Source: Bidens hawaiensis (taxonomy: Eukaryota; Streptophyta; Magnoliopsida; Asterales; Asteraceae). From it: 64,000 bases of DNA. The stretch covers positions 186,001 through 250,000 of the forward strand of contig JAIQDT010003780.1 in assembly GCA_021521415.1 (NCBI GenBank), read 5' to 3'. Of this stretch, positions 55,691 to 64,000 are shown piece after piece (position 1 is the stretch's first letter; each line of letters starts with the position of its first letter). The position numbers and the translations under genes were made by a program. The notes under the pieces are model-generated. The model had not been told where the DNA came from and made no database searches. It was given only the letters and a program-made list of their open reading frames with translations.

Positions 55691-56585
55691 CGGCACCAAA
55701 TTTCAATTTTTATCTTATACTAGTTTTAATCTGGTTCGTTGCTCCGTGCTACTCTGTAAGAACTATGGGTAAGATTTGAATGTAACAAATATGAGACCTT
55801 CAAGGAGTGTACGACTTGGTTGGAGTCTTGTTTTTGTTTGATGCTAGCTCTTGTAACTTGTTGTTGAACTACATTATAAAATTTGATAACAAACAATATG
55901 ACAGAAGCAAGGCTCGAACTTGGGCGTCCGTACCAAAGACATACTTTGAACAGAACGATTCAGCCAAATGAATTAAAAGGATGTATGTGTTTTAAGCCCA
56001 TAAATATACCTAAATAGCATAGTTGAACATGTTAAATTATGTGGCTCCGACATCCCATATTTATCTTATGTTATAATTGTCTGCAGTATTTTTGGAATGT
56101 GAAACGACATAAATTTAGATTTAGGTTTCAACTTTCTTTTCTATAATTCTAATTTTTTTTTTATTACCAAACTAAATTCTGAAATGTAAACATTACTAGG
56201 TAATGTTCTACACGATTTATCTTTTGATTGTAGGATTTTTTTTTTTTAACTTTGCTCTCACATTTTAACAAACCTAATTTTCGAATATATTATCGTGACA
56301 TTATTTTTATCCGCGTTTAGATATGCAAACCTACGTGACAAATTTGTTTCCTAATTCCTTAATATACTATCGTTGATTATTTGTATCTAAGTTCCGATTT
56401 TCAAAACTGTGTGTTTAACCATGTCAATATAATCACGGCCTCCACAAACTCTACATTCGTAAAATGTTGTGCAAAGTGATTGAGCACTAGTTTGTATAAT
56501 TCCATGAAGCACTACTCATCATGTTTTTAACGCCGATGGCTTACTCGTATTGTGTTTGCCCATCCAAACCTTACATGTACAAGCC
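55690..56585. other. Spacer with a possible Helitron 3' end and tRNA-like sequence
   Basis: On the minus strand AGATTAAAACTAGT (about 55718-55731) could be a Helitron terminus but lacks a good hairpin. Also on the minus strand, TTGGCTGAATCG and AAGTTCGAGCCTTG (about 55905-55970) resemble tRNA A and B boxes of a decayed retroposon. Otherwise AT-rich. Confidence 0.3.
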
Positions 56586-56735
56586 CAAACCTTGACACCA
56601 AACCGGAACGGTTCAGTTTAGGAGTTCAACGGTTTGGTTTTGGTTTAAAAGTAAGAAAGCGTTACTAACGGTTTGGTTTACGGTTTGACCTAAAAACCGT
56701 GAAAAGCATACTGTAAACACCCCTACAACCTATAC
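56586..56735 (+). mobile_element. Remnant of a hAT-type miniature element
   Basis: CCAAACCGGAACGGTT, GGTTTGGTTT and CGGTTTGACC words end at GTAAACACCCCTA, the usual right terminus of such elements. The left terminus is not recognisable. Confidence 0.4.
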
Positions 56736-57009
56736 CCTTAATTACAACACTAGTAGATTGAGACTTTTTTTTTGTTGTTTAAAAGAATTTTTCACAAACT
56801 TTGCAGTCCTATTTTCGTCTAATTATGCCTGCAACATATACCCAAATTTGAAATTTTAATTGTTTAAATCAAATAAAAAAACACTTTTTTTACTTAAGGC
56901 CAAATTTTTTCTCGTCTTCAGCGCAAAATGCTTTAACGATTTTCAAGGACCGCCATTATATAATTATGATACTTTTGCTTAATGTACACCCTTCCTCCTA
57001 CTAAATCAA

Positions 57010-58090
57010 GTAGGAGTGTTTTTCGGGTTTCAGGTTTTTCGGGTCTGATTGTTCGGGTTTCAAAGTTTTAAATTTTGACCCGAAACCAACCCAAATCTTT
57101 CACGGGTTTTTCATGTTCGGGTCATTCGGGTTTGGGTTTTTTCGGGTTAGGTCAATCGGGTTTCAGGTATCTTTAAAAACATTAAAAAAATAATTTTTTA
57201 TAAACTATAAACTACAGTGCTAAAATTAAATCAACAAGTTATTCTATGCTCGTAGCGTGAATAACCAAATAATAAACAAGCATAGCCCCACAAAACAATT
57301 CATAAAAAAAGTAAAATTTAACAAACTTTACCCATAATCATCATCAATCAAGCATGATTTGGTTGTTCGATTACGGTTTTTATTAGCCAAAAACAGAAAC
57401 ATAATCATCATCATCGTACTCAGTATATCTCACAAATAGCAAAGTTATGGTAGGGTCTGAGGAGGGTAAGATGTAGACAACCTTACCTTTACCCCGTAAG
57501 AATAGAGAGACTGCTTCCAGTGAGACCCCCGGCTCTATAGTAGTTTTGCATCAAGCCTTGGACATAAGGCACATAACACACAACCATTGGGACACCTGCC
57601 GATTGGTGCATGTATATTTGTCTTTCGGCCATCAACGCCACCACATGATGTCTGATTAACCTTTCGTCACGTTTAACGCCATTTTCACGAAAATAGTAAA
57701 ATAACATCAAAATTAGTGCAATTTCACTTTTGTCCACACGAAGGCGCACACATATATACATTATATGCGCGCACCACAACCATGGCGTTATAAACAAAAA
57801 CAATCGAATCATAATAGGTGGAATGAGAGCATTTGATTTTGGACACATTCTGAAAACGTTAGTGGCTAAAGTTTTGCCTATTATATCTATTATGCCTAAA
57901 AATATATTTGGTTTTTAAAACTAAAAGTTTTTTCGGGTTTTTCGGGGTTGACACGAAACCCATAAATCAGACCCAAGAACCAACCTGAATTACATCGGTT
58001 TAGGTTCGAGTTAGTCTTTTCTCGGGTCCAAATAATTTAGGTCGGGTTAGTTGGGGTTTAAGTACGTGTTTTCTTAAATCGGGTTGTAGG
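57010..58090 (+). mobile_element. TTCGGGTTT-rich miniature element with a nested SINE-like copy
   Basis: Starts TAGGAGTGTTTTTCGGGTTT and continues with repeated TTCGGGTTTCAGG words. After the SINE-like insert (57401-57785), TTTTTCGGGTTTTTCGG and ACCCAAGAACCAACC words resume at about 57930 and fade at about 58090. The right terminus is unclear. Confidence 0.5.
57401..57785 (-). mobile_element. Second SINE-like copy
   Basis: Aligns with 37341-37739 over nearly its whole length (GGTAGGGTCTGAGGAGGGTA, GTTTTGCATCAAGCCTTGGA, ACATTATATGCGCGCACC) with many substitutions and a few indels. The flanks CAAAAACAGAAACATAAT and CAAAAACAATCGAATCATA are too different to call a target duplication. Confidence 0.7.
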
Positions 58091-58433
58091 TAAAAGTGAC
58101 CGCCTTAAAATCAAGCTTATCATCTGTCTACATGGAAATTTGATGATTTTCACAATTATTTTTAGCATTTAACATTTTGGTTTAAAAATATTGTTAGTTA
58201 GTTAGTTAAAGGGACATTAAAAAAAAGATTTGTTAGTTAAAGAAGGATCATGGTCAGCCCACTAATGTTAAGGGGTGAAGCAGTGTCATAGGGCCCCAAT
58301 AATATGCCCCTTTCTAGAAAAGTTATAAATTAGAATTTGGGCCAAGATTATACTCAAGGAGCTTGGGCTACTAATCAGATGTCACGGTTCTAAACTTCTA
58401 ATCATTAGTGTTATGGTTCTTTTGCTTCTATTA
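58091..58433. other. Spacer
   Basis: AT-rich, no feature seen apart from a TTAGTTAGTTAGTTAAA run (about 58195). Confidence 0.35.
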
Positions 58434-58441
58434 ATTATGTT

Positions 58442-58897
58442 TAGGGCTGTCCAAACCGTTCGTTGCTCGCTCGGAAATTGCTCGAAAATGCTCGCTCGAT
58501 TTTAAACGAGCCGCTCTGCTCGGTTCGGTTTGTAAACGAGCCAAGCAACGAGCAAAGGTCTGCTCGGTTTGGTTCGACTCGAATATTTTTAATTTATTTT
58601 ATATATAACTATATATGAACAAATATATAAATATATAGACAACATACATTAATATAAGTATACAATTTTTTAAACCATTTAAAATTTTCCCAATTCCGTA
58701 AATTTTATAATTTTATTTGTTCGCTTCAAGCATGAACTTTGTTTACACATGTTCATTATATCTCGATTCGATTTTGGCTCGTTTAGATTTTCGTTAAGTT
58801 CAAGTTTCAGTCGTTTTATTTGGTTCGGTTCAGTTGTAAACAAGCCAAACAACAAGCAAGCTTTCCGTCAGTTCGGCGTGGCTCGTGTACAGTCCTA
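58442..58897 (+). mobile_element. hAT-type miniature element, 456 bp
   Basis: Ends TAGGGCTGTCCAAACCG and CTCGTGTACAGTCCTA are inverted repeats. Flanks ATTATGTT (58434-58441) and ATTACGTT (58898-58905) are an 8-bp target duplication with one mismatch. Subterminal TCGCTCGG, CGAGCC and GGTTCGGTT words, AT-rich centre. Same family as 13876-14481. Confidence 0.85.
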
Positions 58898-58905
58898 ATT
58901 ACGTT

Positions 58906-60034
58906 GGAGTTTGTAATGTTTGCTACGACAAATTTCTTAACAATAGAATATTAATATTGAGAAATTCTCTATTGTTGAGAAATTCGTCTCCTCCTTTTCT
59001 CTCGTCTTCTCCATCTAAACAAGGGATCATTATATTACTTTGAATTAAAGTTTAACTCATTTTTATCCCAACAGTGTTGATGTGTTATTTTGAATACACA
59101 AACCCGTAATGGGTTATATAGTTATCTTTAGAGGTGATAATATGAATGAGTTGGATTTGAATGATGAATTATAATGAGTTTGGGTCAGAATGAAATTTTA
59201 AAAGAGGGTTAGAATACATTATATTTTTACATCTTAAAATTAAAATACAATATATTTCCACATGTTACAAATTAACTACACTATATTTTCATATCTTACA
59301 AATAAACTATATCAAATTTTTACATCTTAAAATAAAGTACTTTTACATGTATGTCCACAAGACCCGATGTTTTAACACTTGGAATACATTCTCTTATTTA
59401 ATGTGTATGCACATGCCCCAACTCCCATATGCGAGTAAATCATCATTATTATCGTACTCAGTAAATCTTACCATTAGCAAAATTATAATAGGGTCTGAGG
59501 AGTGTATAAAAAAAACTTTATTTATATGCCCTCCCAAGACCCAATATAGATAAACTACAAACTATCTTTGTATGTGATTGAGTACAAGGATAAATGGCTA
59601 GACATAGGCAACATATAATAATAAACTGTTTTATGTTACTTATTTGTATAGAGCATATTATGTTGGTTGTTTGTGTAGAGTATGTGTCGGGTGAGATTCG
59701 GCCCACTGTTTATATAGAGTATGTTATGTGTTACTGATTTGAGTGTCGAAAGGACAAATCCTTCTAACGAGTTTTCTTCATGATTCGGATCCTAGAAAGA
59801 CAGATCCGTTAACTGATAATCGTTTCATCAACTGTGTATATATGTTCTCTTTGCATCATGTTCATTCCATAAAGAACACATTTTACAAGTTATCATATAA
59901 TTTAATTAGAAACTTTTTAAAAAAATGTTAATATTCTTACAATATCTTTCTTCAAGGTCCATCCATGCAAATGAACAAAGAAACTAAATCAGTGGTAACA
60001 ACTAACAAGTTCTCCTTCACTTACAACACTTTTA
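58906..60034. other. Spacer with a SINE-like fragment
   Basis: TACTCAGTAAATCTTACCAT through ATAGGGTCTGAGGAGTGTAT (about 59454-59506) is a truncated copy of the SINE-like 3' end. The phrase TACATCTTAAAAT-ACTATATTT repeats around 59225-59340. The bases next to 60034 are the 3' flank of the MLO gene. Confidence 0.45.
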
Positions 60035-61160
60035 TCACACACTTGTTCTTTTGTCAAATGAAAACTCTTTAGGAACATGTACTGTCACGTCATGTTGTTG
60101 GTTAGCATTGGCCTCAGGAACTGCAACAATCGCAAGCGACGAATCAGGATTATTGATCTCATCATTCTGGTCCACGGACCCCGGTTCCATCTGGTAATGT
60201 ATCGGGACCAATTCAGTGTCACGACGTCGGTGATAAGATGGTGAGGGTGAGCCATCAGTGTCCCAGTTATCAGTATCAAAGTTAGACCTTCTAGGAGATG
60301 TTTGCAAACTATCAATATCGTTTCGGTAGTTACGTAATAGGTGGACCGGTGACATGCCATGGGTTGGTGTCCCGGGCCTGCTAGACATAGGTGACACCTG
60401 ACCCGACTTTCTGTTTGTTTTGATTTGTTTCTTTGCGGTTTGGTGCCATGACCTTATCACGGTCACGATTCTATCATTGAAAACCGTTGGCTTCATAGTC
60501 GATCCCATTTGTGTGACTAGAGCATAAAGAGGAAGAGTGACATAACTGCATAGGATTTGAACAAGAACCCTAGCAAATGATAAACCAAATTATTAATTTC
60601 AACAAGTCATTAAATTAAAATAATTAAAAGGTGTATTTTTATCAAATAAAATTGTAAACTCACCCCATTGTGACCCTGATGACAATATCTTCTGTGTGCT
60701 CATGAAAACAAGATTCCGATCCAAACTCATACTGTTTTACATCAAAATAAATTTTAATATAAAAACACAAAAATATATAAATAAATCTTTATTAAAATGT
60801 TACAAGTGTTTTCTATATCATATCTTACCAAAGTCCATGCAAAGAAAGCCAACTGAAAAGCATTCTGCAGCATACACAAAAATAAATAAATCAGCATATT
60901 TTTTAAACGACAAACTATCCTACTCCTATATTCTATTATGTCGTATACGGTACAGTTAACTTGTAATGCATGGTGCACACGTTCACCTGAAAGAGAATGA
61001 AGTTGATGAGATAGAGGATGAGACGAGGGCGATTGAACCAGAAAAGATCGTCACCGGGCTGAACCACTGGTACGCCCTGTACTACCTCTCCTCTCCCTTG
61101 AATACTTAACCCCATTTTCGTAATTATCACTTGTAGTTTTGTCCCGATCAGTAAAACTGC
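60035..61160 (-). CDS. MLO-like protein, C-terminal exons
   Basis: Plasma-membrane seven-helix protein; MLO proteins bind calmodulin and several are susceptibility factors for powdery mildew. Four minus-strand exons with GT-AG introns are in view: 61160-60987 ([34 protein letters not shown]), 60864-60829 ([12 protein letters not shown]), 60731-60664 ([19 protein letters not shown]) and 60569-60035. Phases join cleanly (813 nt, 270 aa). The last exon gives the final membrane segment ([20 protein letters not shown]), the calmodulin-binding helix with Trp ([14 protein letters not shown]), the conserved [20 protein letters not shown] block and, near the end, EFSF, which fits the [DE]-F-[ST]-F tail motif reported for susceptibility-type MLOs. 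Upstream exons are not found between 61161 and 64000, so either a large intron holding the LTR element at 62.5 kb continues beyond the window, or the 5' part is lost. Confidence 0.9.
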
Positions 61161-61162
61161 CT

Positions 61163-62500
61163 GTACATTGTAGTCTTATATAAATTAAATAAATAAATAA
61201 AATATAATTACCTTAATGTGTATCAAGTTTATGAAAAAAAGGCAAAATCCTTAAAATATCCACTTTACCGAACAAAGTGAAGAGATTGTTCATCTTAAAA
61301 GTTTCTAAAATGTCAATCTTAAAACAGTCGACCCGTCATGTTAGTATTGTTAGACGATGGTTTTTTTAACAAATTATATCATGCCATGTGTCACAGAAAC
61401 CATCGATCCGATGGTATTTGTTGTAAGACAACGTTATTTATTGGGAGATTTGATGGTGTATATTGTGAGTCGACGATACTTATTGTGATATCCGACGGTA
61501 TTAATTTATGTGACGTCGTTGATATCTTTTCATTGCCAACATTTAGTGAGACCAGACATTATTTACTGTAAGATCTGACAGTATTTAAATTAGTTAGATC
61601 CGGCAATATTAAAGTGAGATCCAACAGTATATAGTGAGATCCAACGGAAATAATTGGTTAAAAAAATGTCGCCTACATATAGTATTTAAAGGGAGGTGAT
61701 CTTCATACACCACCCTCTTGGTATATGTACGGCCTATGAGTCGTATAAACCACACATGACTGGCAACTGTACGAAGGGAACAAGAAGACAGTTAATTTTT
61801 TGTTGTCTAAACTACTCGTATAGGCACTGATGTCTAGTATAGGCCTTATACTACTCGTATAACTCTTCGTAGATGAACTATAAGTCTCGTACAAGCATAT
61901 ACGCCTCTTATAGGCCATAATATCTCATTCTTGTTCAAATGTTATCAAATTATTCACCTTCACTCGTATACACGCTATACGATTCGTGTAGGTTTTTGTC
62001 AACGTCATTTGACACCATCATCAATCGACTTCTTTTTAACCATCCTCTCCGTAATCAAAGCACTTGCGCTTTTAACCAACCTTTTCATCATCAAACGACT
62101 ATATTTTTTAACGCCATTAATCAAACGCTCATGTAATTATAAGTGTTTTTAATTTATAACCATTTTGGATGTTATCTATTATTTACAACTTTAAATTAAT
62201 TAAACAAAAAAAGCGTATATAAAATCCGATAAGGGTCTATACGGTTCGTAAAAACGTATACTACTCGTATCAGGCCATGCGAGACAAGCTGACACAACCC
62301 ATAGAGGCCTATGTGAGCCATAGAAGCGAAAACTAATTTTTAAAAATCCAAGAGGTGTGTGAATGTCACATGCCTATTTAAACCGTTAGATGTGAAAGTT
62401 TTTGGTTGGACATTTTGAAAGCTTTTTGGTTAAACGAACATTAATGTATCAATGTTTTGGCATTTTCTCAAAGTCAAAAGGATATGTACTTACAACCAAC
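61163..62500. repeat. Degenerate short repeats in the MLO intron or flank
   Basis: 61370-61650 holds about eight loose copies of a roughly 32-base phrase GTGAGATCCGACGGTATT. 61725-62330 is rich in TACTCGTATAGGCC and GGCCTATGAG words on both strands, with GTACGGCCTATGAGTC near the left and GAGGCCTATGTGAGCC near the right, like the subterminal regions of a TIR element. No gene. Confidence 0.45.
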
Positions 62501-63526
62501 GATATGAAGAGGTATGCACCCGTCTGAACATCGAGCGGGGCGGGTCAACCCACAAGATATAGACAAGAGGCTTGAAATCAGGATGTCATGAAGGCACAAA
62601 GCCAAAGCCTATGCGCATGGCGCATATCACATGTGCTCACGCATATCACATATGCTAACGCATCACATATGCTCACGCGTATCACATATGCTCACGCACC
62701 ATATATGCTCACGCATATCACATCTGCGCGTGGCGCATATCACATGCTCACGCATCATATATGCTCACGCATATCACATCTGCGCGTGGCGCATCTGCTC
62801 GTGGCGCATATCACATATGCTCACGCATATTACATATGCTTGCGCATATCACATCTGCGCATGAAACATCTGCGCGTGAGAATAAAGAGAAGACTTCGCG
62901 CATCCCCAGGATAGGCGCATATCACACATGCACATAATCAACCTCGTCCTTATCCAAATCAGGATAAGGACAACCCTGATTGTGCTCATCAGACAACCTT
63001 TCAGAAGGTATCCTTTAAGGAATAAAGAATATGCTGATGTTGACAGCTGCCAATGAAAGGTGGAAAACTCAGCAAAACCCATGTGCTACCACGTGATTGC
63101 ACATGGGTCAGGTGAAATACCTTGGTCAGAGAATAATCAATGAAAGAGCACCAAGTGTCCTAAGGACACGTGGCGCGAAGCAATAGGAAGAGGCCAAAAA
63201 GGCCCTAATGGGATCTGAGCCCAATCATTGGAAACCCTAACACTATAAATACCACACCACCTCCACAAGGGGAGGCAAGCAAGAAAATACACTCTAAATC
63301 CTTACTCACTCTCAGATTATTATTATTATTCTCCTACAATCTCTTATTCTCACACCGGAGGGTTACACCAAAGAGGACCCCTCTGTCCCTTTCTGAGGGG
63401 TAAGTTCACGGTGCTGCTCATTTTGTAGGTGGAAGAATTCATACCCCGGAGAACCATCGGTGATATAGCACACTCATACCCGAGGAAAGTTGATCGTCTA
63501 CCAGTGAGCCGATCCACGTTTCTTCA
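62500..63526 (+). mobile_element. 5' LTR of a gypsy-type (probably Tat) retrotransposon
   Basis: Contains an array of GCGCATATCACATATGC units (62605-62880), a TATA box CTATAAATAC (63243-63252), a leader with CTCACACCGGAGGGTTACA, and ends CCACGTTTCTTCA (63526) before TGGCGCCATC. Architecture and several words match the fragment at 28.3-29.15 kb. The left boundary is an estimate; the other LTR is outside the window. Confidence 0.65.
62605..62880 (+). repeat. Array of GCGCATATCACATATGCTCA units
   Basis: Roughly 13-15 variable units of 17-22 bases (ACGCATATCACATATGCTC and the GC-rich variant CATCTGCGCGTGGCGCATAT). Many units contain short palindromes. They sit in the U3 part of the LTR, upstream of its TATA box. 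Confidence 0.85.
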
Positions 63527-63527
63527 T

Positions 63528-63542
63528 TGGCGCCATCACCTG
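63528..63542 (+). promoter_or_regulatory. Primer-binding site
   Basis: TGGCGCCATCACCTG begins two bases after the LTR end. The first seven bases agree with the TGGCGCC start of tRNA-Asp/Arg-type primer sites used by Tat and Athila elements; the rest does not match a tRNA I can name. Confidence 0.5.
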
Positions 63543-63595
63543 TTACAACGGCAACAAAACCACTATCTCATCAGTTCTCTATAAAAATCTTCACC

Positions 63596-64000
63596 ATGGT
63601 TTCCGGTGTTCGAAACAGCGATCAAGTTCTGGAGGATAATGAGCTTGAGGATGTTAATGAGGGACAGCAGTTTCTGAGGGCGCCGCGTGATTCTGCGCGC
63701 ACCACCAGTAACCATCCCTTCATCACAACTCCTCATAGCCAGACTGAAACTCCTCCAGACGATCTCACGTTCCAAAATCTGACTGGTGCAAAACAAAAAG
63801 GACCAATGGGTCCAGAAGTTGAACCCAATGACCCTAAAGAATGGCTCATAAACGAACAACGGCGTTTAATGGACAAATACAATGAGCTGGTCAAACACAA
63901 AAAGTTAGCCGACTTAACACAAAGGCTCGCATTTGATAAGCAAACCATTCAGGGAAAAACAAAAAGGGCGCGCGCGCCGGAAGATAGTCACTCTGTTCAC
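63596..64000 (+). CDS. gag: Start of gag of an LTR retrotransposon, cut by window end
   Basis: An open frame from ATG 63596 (context CACCATGG) runs 135 codons to the last base of the window. It starts MVSGVRNSDQVLEDNELED and continues with a hydrophilic, Asp/Glu/Gln-rich region including PNDPKEWLINEQRRLMDKYN and a basic patch near the end (KTKRARAPE). No conserved domain is reached yet. Its position 70 bases after the LTR and primer-binding site makes it the Gag N-terminus, here probably of a Tat-lineage Ty3/gypsy element. Confidence 0.7.
   Translation, partial: MVSGVRNSDQVLEDNELEDVNEGQQFLRAPRDSARTTSNHPFITTPHSQTETPPDDLTFQNLTGAKQKGPMGPEVEPNDPKEWLINEQRRLMDKYNELVKHKKLADLTQRLAFDKQTIQGKTKRARAPEDSHSVH

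Overview
This is plant nuclear DNA, almost certainly from a eudicot. It is AT-rich and intron-bearing, with plant gene families (type I MADS-box, fasciclin-like AGP, INDETERMINATE-DOMAIN zinc finger, MLO) set in dense transposon debris. The repeat families (Tekay-like chromoviruses, GAACCGAAC-rich hAT miniatures, the LINE 3' end) look to me like those of the daisy family (Asteraceae). That placement is inference from memory, not a search result.

Layout. 1-7.1 kb: the pol end and 3' LTR of a Tekay-type Ty3/gypsy chromovirus, inserted into an older LTR, then a 188-bp tandem duplication. 7.6-8.4 kb: an intronless type I (M-alpha) MADS-box gene. 9.2-13.7 kb: the relic of a multi-exon WD40 gene (creC/WDR20-like, minus strand); its N-terminal exon was later tandemly duplicated, and one copy then took a hAT miniature element. 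13.9-19.6 kb: a second hAT miniature, a probable small Helitron and mostly featureless AT-rich DNA. 19.6-20.4 kb: a FLA11/12-like fasciclin AGP gene. 20.6-31 kb: a foldback element nested in a TIR element, tandem duplications, microsatellites, a 5'-truncated LINE and a MULE-like foldback element (9-bp target duplication) that holds an LTR fragment. 33.0-34.8 kb: a three-exon IDD transcription factor gene (minus strand) with several upstream ORFs in its leader. 37.3 kb: a SINE-like retroposon with a 17-bp target duplication.

38.6-53.6 kb: a nearly complete PIF/Harbinger DNA transposon (TIRs, TAA target duplication, Myb/SANT ORF1, DDE transposase) whose transposase exon is split by a young 11.1-kb Tekay-type LTR retrotransposon (41.6-52.8 kb). 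That retrotransposon has nearly identical LTRs, an extra 244-aa ORF before gag, and a single nonsense codon in integrase. 53.6-60 kb: further hAT miniatures, diverged tandem repeats and another SINE copy. 60.0-61.2 kb: the last four coding exons in view of an MLO-like gene (minus strand). 61.3-64 kb: degenerate short repeats, then the 5' LTR, primer-binding site and start of gag of another LTR element (probably Tat-type Ty3/gypsy), cut by the window end.

The four host genes that look functional (MADS, FLA, IDD, MLO) have no evident shared pathway. I found no single clearly new system. The best candidates for a second look are the pre-gag ORF, a covarying stem-loop just upstream of the polypurine tract in both chromoviruses, and the layered insertions that give a relative time order.
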